From contig NZ_CP076448.1 of NCBI RefSeq assembly GCF_019203965.1, positions 1,131,001 to 1,195,000 on the forward strand: a stretch of 64,000 nt of DNA. Direction: 5' to 3'. Positions 19,978 through 27,553 of the stretch are shown one piece after another. The position numbers were made by a program, and so were the translations under genes. Source of the DNA: Elioraea tepida (GTDB lineage: Bacteria > Pseudomonadota > Alphaproteobacteria > Acetobacterales > Acetobacteraceae). Position 1 is the stretch's first letter, and each line of letters starts with the position of its first letter. A model generated the notes under the pieces. The model searched no databases. It was not told where the DNA came from and worked only from the letters and a program-made list of their open reading frames with translations.

Positions 19978-21240
19978 ATGAGCCTCGTGCTCACGCTCGT
20001 GTTCTTCCTTCTGCTCGCCCTCTCCGTTCCGGTGGCGCACACGCTGCTGATCGCCTCCGGTGCGGCGCTGTGGGCGGATGGGGCGCTGCCGCTCCTACTC
20101 GTCGTGCAGCAGATGTTCGCGCAGACGCAGTCCTTCCCGCTGCTCGCCCTGCCGTTCTTCATCCTTGCGGGGGAGCTGATGATGTCGGGGCGGCTCGGCC
20201 AGGGGCTGATCGCCTTCGCCTCGGCCACTGTCGGGCACGTCCGCGGCGGGCTTGCCGCGACCACCGTGGTCGGCTCGGTGGTGTTCGGCGGCGTCTCGGG
20301 TTCGGCCGTGTCCGACGCCTCAGCGCTCGGCTCGGTTCTGATCCCGTGGCAGACGCGCGAAGGCTATCCGGCGGGCTTCGCCGCCGCGAACAATGCCGCC
20401 GCGGCGACGATCGCGATCCTCATCCCGCCCTCGATCCCGATGATCCTCTACGCGCTCGTGAGCAATGTCTCGGTCGGGGCGCTGTTTCTCGCGGGCGTGC
20501 TGCCCGGGCTGATGCTCGCGGCCGGATTTCTCGCCGTGTGCAGCCTCTCCGCCCGCCTGCGCGGCTTTCCAGTCTCCGATCGAAGCGCCGCGCGCGAGGG
20601 GTTCGGCTCGCTCCTCCTCGCCGCCCTGCCGGCGATCGCCATGCCGGTGCTGATCCTCGCCTCGCTGCGGTTCGGCGTCGCGACCCCCACCGAGGTGTCG
20701 GTGATGGCGGTGCTGTACGCGCTCGCCGTCGCCACCCTCGTCTATCGCGACATGACGCTTCGGCGCTTCCTCAACGCGCTCGTCAATGCCGGCCGCGCCA
20801 CCGGCGTGGTGATGCTCGTCATCATGGCCTCGGCCGCCGTCGGCTGGATCATGACCTTCGTCCAAGCCCCGCAGGCCTTCGCTGCCTGGGCGACCGGAAC
20901 GCTCAGCAAGCCGTGGCTGATCGTGCTTGCGATGAACGGGATCATGCTCGTGGCCGGCATGTTCATCGACCTGCCGGCGGCGATCCTCCTGCTCGGGCCG
21001 ATTTTCGTTCCGCTTGCGCAGTCGATTGGGCTCGATCTCGTGCAGCTCGGCGTGATGATGGTGCTCAATCTCGCGATCGGCCTCTACACGCCGCCCGTCG
21101 GCACGACGCTGTTCATCTCGACGACGATCGCGCGCGTGCCGATCCTCGCCACCTCGCTCGAACTGTTGCCGTTCTACGTGGTCGGGCTCACGGTGCTCCT
21201 CCTGTTCAGCTTCGTTCCCGCGCTCACGCTCAGGTTCTGA
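19978..21240 (+). CDS. dctM: TRAP transporter large permease, DctM family
   Basis: The 420-residue protein has about 12 hydrophobic segments and DctM signatures such as FFILAGELMMSGRLGQGLI, GSVVFGGVSGSAVSDASALG, and PPSIPMILYALVSNVSVG. It is the ion-coupled transport subunit that accepts the solute from DctP. The ATG at 19978 is separated from dctQ by 28 bp. It closes the transporter operon; a 320-bp gap follows. Confidence 0.93.
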   Translation: MSLVLTLVFFLLLALSVPVAHTLLIASGAALWADGALPLLLVVQQMFAQTQSFPLLALPFFILAGELMMSGRLGQGLIAFASATVGHVRGGLAATTVVGSVVFGGVSGSAVSDASALGSVLIPWQTREGYPAGFAAANNAAAATIAILIPPSIPMILYALVSNVSVGALFLAGVLPGLMLAAGFLAVCSLSARLRGFPVSDRSAAREGFGSLLLAALPAIAMPVLILASLRFGVATPTEVSVMAVLYALAVATLVYRDMTLRRFLNALVNAGRATGVVMLVIMASAAVGWIMTFVQAPQAFAAWATGTLSKPWLIVLAMNGIMLVAGMFIDLPAAILLLGPIFVPLAQSIGLDLVQLGVMMVLNLAIGLYTPPVGTTLFISTTIARVPILATSLELLPFYVVGLTVLLLFSFVPALTLRF

Positions 21241-21562
21241 GGCGCCGACGCCGCAGCCCCGCGGCGGAAGTCTGAAGCCGGAACGCTCCCGACCAGCCTC
21301 CCGGCGGATCGGCACGGGTCGAGCAAGGTTCGTGCGCCCGATCCGACAGCGGGCGAGGCAGGCCCGCGCCGAGGAGAGCTCGCGCCGGGTTGCGAACGAA
21401 CCCTGGGCTGCACTCTCCGCTTGCCCTCGCGCGGCCGGCGCTCTAGTGAGGCTTCGATACCGTTACATGTCAGATCCGCAATGGTCGCTGCCCGTCATGC
21501 GCCGCCGCACCGTCCCTCTGAGCGGCAGCGTTTCAATCTTCCGCTGGGCGGCGACGGGCGCG
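21241..21562. other. Intergenic region upstream of the subtilisin/LanC-type cluster
   Basis: About 320 bp separate the TRAP operon from the next likely start. No recognised gene lies here. It probably holds the promoter of the cluster, but no convincing -35/-10 pair could be picked; an in-frame upstream ATG (21467) of the next gene lies inside it. Confidence 0.4.
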
Positions 21563-21847
21563 ATGCCGACCAAGCTCGATCCGGTGCTTGCCGCGATGCT
21601 TGAGGACCCGGCTCTCGAGGCGGATCGGGAGCTGACAGTGATGATCGGCCTCGCCGCTGCGCCGACGGAACGGACGCTCGCCGAGCTCCGCGCCCTCGGC
21701 CTCTCCGTCCGCTCGGTGGTCGGGGATGTCCTGACCGGCAGCGCGCGGCTCGGCCGCATCGTGGAGATCTCCGCTCATCCCGCCATCGTCAGGATCGAGG
21801 CGGCGACCCCGCTCCACCCCGAAGACACCCCCCGCCAGGCGGTTTAG
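21563..21847 (+). CDS. Small protein resembling the propeptide region of the adjacent subtilisin
   Basis: The 94-residue product starts MPTKLDPVLA, mirroring MTSKLDPQLA at the start of the next gene. It continues with an alpha-beta segment (GLSVRSVVGDVLTGSARLG, then IVEISAHPAIVRIEA) that parallels the subtilisin pro-region (GLRIRSVNGDVISGVIAVE, EIAEVERMEAARIL). The pattern fits an inhibitor-I9-like propeptide domain standing alone, so a chaperone or inhibitor role toward the peptidase is possible. The start is uncertain: ATG 21467 would add 32 residues with no resemblance. There is no signal peptide. It ends 40 bp before the peptidase gene. Confidence 0.65.
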   Translation: MPTKLDPVLAAMLEDPALEADRELTVMIGLAAAPTERTLAELRALGLSVRSVVGDVLTGSARLGRIVEISAHPAIVRIEAATPLHPEDTPRQAV

Positions 21848-21887
21848 GTCACGCGCGCGCCGCCCGCGCCAACCGAGGAGGACGCCG

Positions 21888-23774
21888 ATGACCAGCAAGC
21901 TCGACCCGCAACTCGCCTTCCTGAGCGAAAGCGGGGCGCAGTCCCTCGCCAACCGGACGGCGATGCTCCGCTTCGGCCTCGAGGTCACGGAAGGAGAGGC
22001 CGCGCCTGCCGCACGGCGCGGTAGGGCGCCGCAGCCGCCCGTGCAGGTGCTCGTCCAGTACGCCGGCGACACGGAACCGCTCGAGAAGGCGGGCCTCAGG
22101 ATACGCTCCGTCAACGGCGACGTGATCAGCGGGGTGATCGCGGTCGAGAGGCTCGCCCCCCCGTTCGAGATCGCCGAAGTGGAACGGATGGAGGCGGCGC
22201 GGATCCTGCAGCCCGATCTCGACCTCAGCGTGGTCGAGTGTCGCGCCAATCTCGTCCATGTCGGCCCGCCCGGGCGGCGCGGCGCGGGCGTGATCGTCGG
22301 CATCGTCGATTCGGGAATCGACTTCACCCACCCGTCGTTCCGTCATCCGGACGGAACGAGCCGGATCCTGTTCCTCTGGGCGCAGGGGCTTGCGCCGCGC
22401 CCGGGCGAAGCGAGCCCGGCTCCGTTCGGCTACGGCGTCGAATACAGCAAGGCGCAGATCGATGGCGCACTCGCCTCCGCCACCCCCTGCAACACGGTGC
22501 GGCATCAGGACCCGCCGCCCTTCCATGGCACGCATGTGGCGGGAATCGCCGCCGGTGACGGCTCCGCCGCGGGCCAGGATAAGCCTGCCTTCAGCTTCGT
22601 CGGCGTCGCCCCGGAGGCCGATCTGATCGTCGTCGCGGTCGCCAACAACGGCTCGGAGGGCCTCGGCACCTCCTCGAACGCGCTCGATGCCGTGAACTAC
22701 GTGTTCACCCGCGCCGGCACGCTCAACAAGCCGGCGGTGGTCAACATGAGCCTCGGCGACAATCTCGGGCCGCATGACGGCACGAGCCTGCTCGAGCGCG
22801 GCATCGACAACCTGCTCGGCGCGCCCGGCCGCGCCTTCGTCAAGTCGGCCGGCAATGCGGGGGCCGACGACATCCACGCCGAAGGAACGGTCGCGACCGG
22901 GGCGACGGTCGATGTGCTCCTCAACCAGCCGCCGGGCAACAACACGCCGGACCAGATCGACCTCTGGTATCGCGGCAGCGATACGTTCCGGATCTCGATC
23001 GTCGATCCGGCGGGAACTGTGCGCGGGCCGGTCAATGTCGGCGCGGTTGCCAACCTCGCCTTTCCGGGCGGGAACACCGTCCGCGTCGACCACCGGAACA
23101 ACGATCCGTTCAACGGCGACAAGCGGATCTTCATCACGATGCAGCCGGGCTCGGCGGCGACCATCGCCGCGGGCAACTGGCGGCTGAGGCTGACCGGCGT
23201 GTCCTGCCCGGGCGGCGGCCGCTTCGATGCCTGGATCCAGCGCGGCCCGCCGATCCCCCGCTTCCTCGCCCCGCACGTCACCAGCGCGCGGACGATCTCG
23301 ACCCCCGGCACGGCGCGAAAGGTGATTACGGCGGCGAACTACGTCACGCGCGGCGCCGGTGTGGGCAGCCTCGCCTCGACCTCGAGCCGCGGCCCGAGGC
23401 GTAACGGGCGGCAGGCGCCGACGCTCGCCGCCCCCGGCCAGAGCATCATCTCGGCACGGGGCCATTTCGGCTCGGCCGACCCCTATGTCGGGATGGGCGG
23501 CACCTCGATGGCCGCGCCGCACATCACGGGCACCATCGCCCTGATGTTCCGGAAGAACCGCAACCGCAGGCAGGAGCAGATACGCCAGTGCCTCGAGAGC
23601 ACGGCGCGGTCGGATGCGCAGACCTGGCCGGTGCCGAACACTGCCTTGGGCGCGGGCAAGCTCGACAGCCACGCGGCGGTCAACTGCGTGCCGAGCCCGG
23701 GGCTGACGCCCTCATCCCCGGTCGTCTGCTCGCGATCCGTGATCGTCAGCTGCCAAAGCCGGGTCGCGGCCTGA
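21888..23774 (+). CDS. Subtilisin-like (S8) serine peptidase with Cys/Ser-rich C-terminus
   Basis: The 628-residue protein has a propeptide-like region (residues about 50-118), then an S8 catalytic domain with D141 (GIVDSGIDFTHP), H213 (PFHGTHVAGIAAG), oxyanion N323 (SAGNAGAD) and S540 (GGTSMAAPHI). An insert of about 130 residues (335-465) resembles a beta-sandwich. No signal peptide is visible, so it probably acts in the cytoplasm unless exported otherwise. After residue 598 the sequence becomes C-V-P-S... with C600, C614 and C622, and the frame stops at TGA 23772-23774. The same frame then continues with the same Cys-rich repeat to 24260. RBS GAGGAGG precedes ATG 21888. In lanthipeptide clusters S8 peptidases (LanP) remove leaders. 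Confidence 0.9.
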   Translation: MTSKLDPQLAFLSESGAQSLANRTAMLRFGLEVTEGEAAPAARRGRAPQPPVQVLVQYAGDTEPLEKAGLRIRSVNGDVISGVIAVERLAPPFEIAEVERMEAARILQPDLDLSVVECRANLVHVGPPGRRGAGVIVGIVDSGIDFTHPSFRHPDGTSRILFLWAQGLAPRPGEASPAPFGYGVEYSKAQIDGALASATPCNTVRHQDPPPFHGTHVAGIAAGDGSAAGQDKPAFSFVGVAPEADLIVVAVANNGSEGLGTSSNALDAVNYVFTRAGTLNKPAVVNMSLGDNLGPHDGTSLLERGIDNLLGAPGRAFVKSAGNAGADDIHAEGTVATGATVDVLLNQPPGNNTPDQIDLWYRGSDTFRISIVDPAGTVRGPVNVGAVANLAFPGGNTVRVDHRNNDPFNGDKRIFITMQPGSAATIAAGNWRLRLTGVSCPGGGRFDAWIQRGPPIPRFLAPHVTSARTISTPGTARKVITAANYVTRGAGVGSLASTSSRGPRRNGRQAPTLAAPGQSIISARGHFGSADPYVGMGGTSMAAPHITGTIALMFRKNRNRRQEQIRQCLESTARSDAQTWPVPNTALGAGKLDSHAAVNCVPSPGLTPSSPVVCSRSVIVSCQSRVAA

Positions 23775-23798
23775 AAGCCGTCGGTCGTCACCCGTTGC

Positions 23799-24260
23799 GT
23801 GACCGTAAGGCCGACCTGCCAGCCCTCGGCCGCCGTGATCTGCCAGCCCTCGGTGGTGATCGCGTGCGCACCCTCCGTGGCCTTGGCCTGCCCGACCGTT
23901 CCGGGCCAGGGCTGCGTCGCCTCCGCGGTCACCCAGTGCCCGACCTTCGCCGCCTGCCCCTCGGCGGTGGATGGCTGCCCGTCCACGCCGGGCGGCTGCC
24001 AGGTGAGCATCGCAGGCTGCGCGCCGACGGTGACGGTGATCACCCCGACCGTCGTCGTCACCCCGACGACGGGGCCGGTCGTTGCCCGCCCGACCGGCAC
24101 GGTCACCGGCCCGGTCGTGTCGCCGACGCTTCCCGGCACCGTCGCGCGACCGGGCCCGATCACCCAAGACGAGGACGGGGAGGAGCAACAGGCGCCGAGG
24201 CCGGACCAGCCGCCGGAGGGGTATTTCGAGTACGACGAGAGCTGGTTCGACGAGTCGTGA
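23799..24260 (+). CDS. Cys/Ser/Thr/Pro-rich repeat protein, in frame with the upstream subtilisin; candidate lanthionine substrate
   Basis: The frame is that of the upstream peptidase and is open directly after its TGA (from 23775). Eleven cysteines follow the TGA, spaced mostly 7-8 residues in units like CQPSVVIA and CAPSVALA; almost every unit has Ser or Thr two to three residues after Cys. A Thr/Val/Pro segment without Cys follows, and the end is acidic and aromatic (GYFEYDESWFDES). GTG 23799 is the first possible start if it is a separate gene, but no good ribosome site is seen, so it may belong to a 790-residue peptidase interrupted by one stop codon. The kinase gene begins 12 bp later. 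It is not a recognised family; a role as substrate of the downstream enzymes is inferred. Confidence 0.55.
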   Translation: MTVRPTCQPSAAVICQPSVVIACAPSVALACPTVPGQGCVASAVTQCPTFAACPSAVDGCPSTPGGCQVSIAGCAPTVTVITPTVVVTPTTGPVVARPTGTVTGPVVSPTLPGTVARPGPITQDEDGEEQQAPRPDQPPEGYFEYDESWFDES

Positions 24261-24272
24261 CGACGGCTCTCC

Positions 24273-25295
24273 GTGCTGCCTGAGGAGGTGATCCCGGCCC
24301 TGCTCCGGGCCGGGATCGTCACGGCCGAGGAGGCCGTCCGCAGAGGGGTTCTCGCCGAGCCGATCGGGCTGTCGCACCCGGTGTGGCGGGTCAGCGTCGG
24401 CGGCGTGCCGCGCGCGGTGGTCAAGTCCTTCGGCCCGAGCCGCGGCGGCACCGACGGCGAGGCGGCGCGCGAGGCGGCGGTGCTCGCGCTCGCCGCGCGC
24501 CGCGAGGCCGTCGCCGCTCTCGTTCCGAAACGACTGGACTGGACCGGCGACGGCGCGGTGATCGCAACCGAGGTCGCCCCGGGCGCCCCGGCGCTCAGGG
24601 ACGGCCCGGCCGAGGAGCAGTGGCCCGGGCTTGTCGCCGCGCTTGCCGCGCCGCTCGCCGCCTTCCACCGCGCGACGCGCGACCTCGCCGCCCCCGCTGC
24701 CGCGCGGCACGACACGCTCGAGGTGCCGGTTCCTTGGGCGCTTCGCCTGTTCGACGGCGGCTCGCCGCGGGAGCTGTGGTCGACGCGGCCGCTTGCCGAC
24801 ATCCTGTCCGCCGCTGCCGCGCCCGGGACGGTCGCGTCGCTGCGTCGCGCCCGCGGCGCCTGGCGCCGGCTCTGCCTAATCCATGCCGACCTCAAGCAGG
24901 ACAACATCCTGCTCGACGACGACGCCACGCCGCCGCGCGCGACGGTTGTGGACTGGGAAATGGCGCGGATCGGCGACCCGGCCTGCGACCTCGCGGGCCC
25001 GCTCTCGCGGCTCCTGCTCGCCGCCGGCGAGGTGCCCTGGACGGAGGCCACGGAGGTGGCGCTTCGCCTCTGGATCGCGGCTTACGCCGAGGCGGCGCGC
25101 CTGCCTGCCCCGGCGCTTGCGCAGCGCACGGTGCTCTACTCCGGGGCGTGGCTCCTGATGTCGGCTCTCACCCGGGCCTCGCTTCATCCGCCGGGAGGCG
25201 CCCTCGAGGCCGTGCGCCCGGTGCTCGTCGCAGCGGCTAACGCCTTCGCGCTCGCCGAAGCGGTGACGGCACGCGCCGTCGCCGCGCTCGCATGA
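24273..25295 (+). CDS. APH-fold kinase, candidate lanthipeptide Ser/Thr kinase (LanK-like)
   Basis: The 340-residue protein has the aminoglycoside/choline kinase fold. The N-lobe lysine is K51 (AVVKSF), the catalytic loop is H204-A-D206-L-K-Q-D-N211, and the metal-binding Asp is D227 in VVDWEMARIGD. By itself this could be any small-molecule kinase. Its position between a Cys/Ser/Thr-rich repeat and HopA1-like and LanC-like genes matches class V lanthipeptide synthesis, where a stand-alone APH-fold kinase phosphorylates Ser/Thr of the precursor. The start GTG 24273 is 12 bp past the repeat ORF; its TGA overlaps the ATG of the next gene (ATGA). Confidence 0.85.
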   Translation: MLPEEVIPALLRAGIVTAEEAVRRGVLAEPIGLSHPVWRVSVGGVPRAVVKSFGPSRGGTDGEAAREAAVLALAARREAVAALVPKRLDWTGDGAVIATEVAPGAPALRDGPAEEQWPGLVAALAAPLAAFHRATRDLAAPAAARHDTLEVPVPWALRLFDGGSPRELWSTRPLADILSAAAAPGTVASLRRARGAWRRLCLIHADLKQDNILLDDDATPPRATVVDWEMARIGDPACDLAGPLSRLLLAAGEVPWTEATEVALRLWIAAYAEAARLPAPALAQRTVLYSGAWLLMSALTRASLHPPGGALEAVRPVLVAAANAFALAEAVTARAVAALA

Positions 25296-26173
25296 CGGAC
25301 GGCGCCATTGCCGCGGCGCTCGAGGCGGCACGGGCGCTGCTCGCCGCGGCGCGGCCGTTCGCCCAGGCGGAGGACGGGACCGACCCGCTCGCGTCGCTCC
25401 TCTACGACCGCTGGTTCCACGAAACGACGGGGGAACGGCGACGCTATCCCGCTCCTTCCGCCTACCGGGCGATGGCGCTTGCCGCCCAGGCGTTCGAGCC
25501 CGGATGGACCATCGAGGGGCCCTGCCCCGGTGCTCCCGGTGCGGCGCGGCTTCGGCGCGGCGACACGCTGCGCGATGCCCCGCCGCTCGCCTGGGCACCG
25601 GTCGGAGCGCCGAGGGTCGCGCCGCGACCCGGCCAGGCGGCGCTCGCCGCGACGCTGCGCGACGGGCCGCAGGGCGGGTTCTGGCATCTCTGGTCGCCGG
25701 TGTGGCCGGATCGTTCCCCGCGCGGCTTGAGCCGCTGGTATCTGCAGGTCGCGTCGGGGTCGGAGCTCGCCGCCGCGGCGACGCTCGCCGCCCACGCCCC
25801 GGCCGAGCGCGCCTGGGCCGCCAAGCTTCTTGCCGGGGAGCACCGTGCAGGCAGGCGTGATGTGGCGGTGTTCTACGCGCCCGTCCGGAGCGCGTCGTGG
25901 CTCGCGGCGCTGTTCGAGGCGCTCGCGCCCCGGCTCGAGGACCGCGCCGGCCCGCCATTCACCGAGCCGCTCGCCCCCGGAATCGCCCGTGCCGACGACC
26001 CGGGAGGGGGGATGAGCTTCGGTCAGAGCCGCTGCGCCCTGCTCGCCGCGGCTGCATGGGCGCGGCCCGAGGCGCTCGGCGACGCTGCACTCTGGCGCGA
26101 GGCGGTCGCGCGCGCCTTCGCGGAGCAGGGCCTTGATCTCGCGACACCTTGGGCGGCGGTCGCCGATGGCTGA
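25292..26173 (+). CDS. HopA1-family protein, candidate phospho-Ser/Thr lyase (LanY-like)
   Basis: A 293-residue protein whose second half shows the HopA1 effector pattern: RWYLQVASGSELA, then AWAAKLLAGEHRAGRRDVAVFYAP, then PFTEPLAPGIARADDP and the short motif MSFGQSRC. HopA1 domains occur in type III effectors and, in class V lanthipeptide clusters, in a protein required with the APH-fold kinase for dehydration; a phosphothreonine-lyase-like role is proposed there. No secretion system is nearby, so the lanthionine role is preferred. It overlaps the kinase by 4 bp and the LanC-like frame by 8 bp (ATGGCTGA), consistent with translational coupling. The active-site residues cannot be proven from sequence. 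Confidence 0.82.
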   Translation: MTDGAIAAALEAARALLAAARPFAQAEDGTDPLASLLYDRWFHETTGERRRYPAPSAYRAMALAAQAFEPGWTIEGPCPGAPGAARLRRGDTLRDAPPLAWAPVGAPRVAPRPGQAALAATLRDGPQGGFWHLWSPVWPDRSPRGLSRWYLQVASGSELAAAATLAAHAPAERAWAAKLLAGEHRAGRRDVAVFYAPVRSASWLAALFEALAPRLEDRAGPPFTEPLAPGIARADDPGGGMSFGQSRCALLAAAAWARPEALGDAALWREAVARAFAEQGLDLATPWAAVADG

Positions 26174-27450
26174 GAGCGTCGGCTCGGCGATCGACCGCAA
26201 GACGGGGCTTGCGATCGCGCGCGAGATCGCCCGGGGCGCGGTCTGGTGGGGGGATGTGCGCGTTTGTCGGCGCGGTGCCGGCGCCGAGGCTCGGCCTGCC
26301 GCCGCGCCAGGCCGTGCTCGGCGGGGACCTCTCCGAAGGCTCGGCCGGGATCGCCCGCTCCCTCGGCTACGCGGCGCGGATCTCAGGCGAGGATGGCCTG
26401 CGCGGCACGGCTCTTGGCGCGCTTCGACACGCCCTGGCGCGCGCGGAAGGATGGTCGCTCCATTCCGGGCGGCTCGGCCCCGGGCTGGTCGGTCTCGAGC
26501 TCGCCCAAGTGCTCGCGGAGCCGGCGCTCGTTCCGCCCTCGGTCGAGGCGATCGAGACGGCCTCGAGCGAGGCCCTCGCGGCCGCGGCCTCCGGCGCCGC
26601 CCCGGCGGATCTGCTCGGCGGGCTCGCGGGCGTCGTGCATGGCCTCGTCGAGGCGCTCCCGTACGACCTCGATGGCGGCTGGCTCGCCCGCGCCCTCTTG
26701 CTCGGCCGCTCTCTGCTTGCCGCCGCCGAAGCCGCCCCGACCGGCCTCGCCTGGCCGAGCGTGCCGGGCGGGCGGGAGCATCTCTGCGGCCTCGGGCATG
26801 GCGCCGCCGGTGTGGCGCTCGCGCGCTCTCGCCTCGCCGCGCTCGCAACCGGGGAGAGCGCCTGGGCGGAGGCGGCGCAGGCGGCACGCGGCTTCGAGCG
26901 CGGCTGGTTCTCGCCCGAGCACGGAAGCTGGGCCGACCTGCGCCACGACGCGATGGGGCCAGCTGGCCCCTTCTATCCGCATTTCTGGTGCCATGGCTCC
27001 GTCGGAATTGCGCAGGAGCGCCTGCGTGCAATCGCCGCCGGTCTCGACGACCCGCTCTGCCGGGCCGATGCGGCCGCCGCGCTCGCCGCCGTGGCCGAGG
27101 ACGCGGAGCGCATCCTTTCCCTGCCCACCGGCCCGGGCGGCGGAGACCGCACCAACGCGAGCCTCTGCCAGGGGCTTTCGGGCGTGGTCGACCTGCTCGC
27201 CGAGGCCCATCGCCTCGCGCCGGACCCGGCGGCGCTCGCGCTTATGCGCCGGATCACCGCGTTCATCCGGAACGATGTCGGGCCGGAGCGGCGCTGGCGA
27301 TCAGGCATTCCCGGCGGCGGCGCGATGACCCCTGGGCTGATGCTCGGCAGCGCCGGCATCGGGTGGGCGCATCTTCGCGCCGACGATCCGTCCTTGCTCC
27401 CCGCGGGCTGGACGCCCCGGATCGCTGCCTCCCTCCCTGGCGGGGATTGA
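26166..27450 (+). CDS. LanC-like lanthionine cyclase, with an apparent 1-bp frameshift near its start
   Basis: The LanC alpha-toroid shows as repeated glycine motifs: DLSEGSAGIARSL, LGGLAGVVHGL, CGLGHGAAGVAL, WCHGSVGI, LCQGLSGVVDLL and LGSAGIGW. Zinc ligands expected by homology are the Cys of WCHG and the Cys of LCQG; the usual third ligand His after the latter Cys is Gln. The first 29 codons (from ATG 26166, overlapping the HopA1 gene) are in one frame and the rest (from 26254) in the +1 frame, the change falling in a run of six Gs at 26248-26253. Removing one G gives a family-like AVWWGMCAFVGAVPAP. If the frameshift is real, translation could restart at ATG 26254. It should add Cys thiols to dehydrated Ser/Thr. 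Confidence 0.8.
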
Positions 27451-27553
27451 CAAACACGCGTGCGGTCTCGAAGCTCGTGCCAACAGTTGACAGAAAGGCG
27501 AGATGCTCCGCCCTCGCGCGGATGCACCTGACGGGGAAACGTTCGGAGGACGC

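Noticed and set aside
23772-23810. Selenocysteine insertion at the TGA with a SECIS hairpin
   Set aside because: Only a 5-bp stem follows the TGA and no selenocysteine machinery is visible in the window; a TGC-to-TGA change or error is simpler.
24273-25295. Aminoglycoside resistance gene
   Set aside because: The fold is shared, but the operon context with HopA1- and LanC-like genes makes a peptide kinase more likely; no resistance-specific signature was seen.
25292-26173. Type III secreted effector
   Set aside because: No secretion genes or effector context; HopA1 domains also occur in lanthipeptide clusters.
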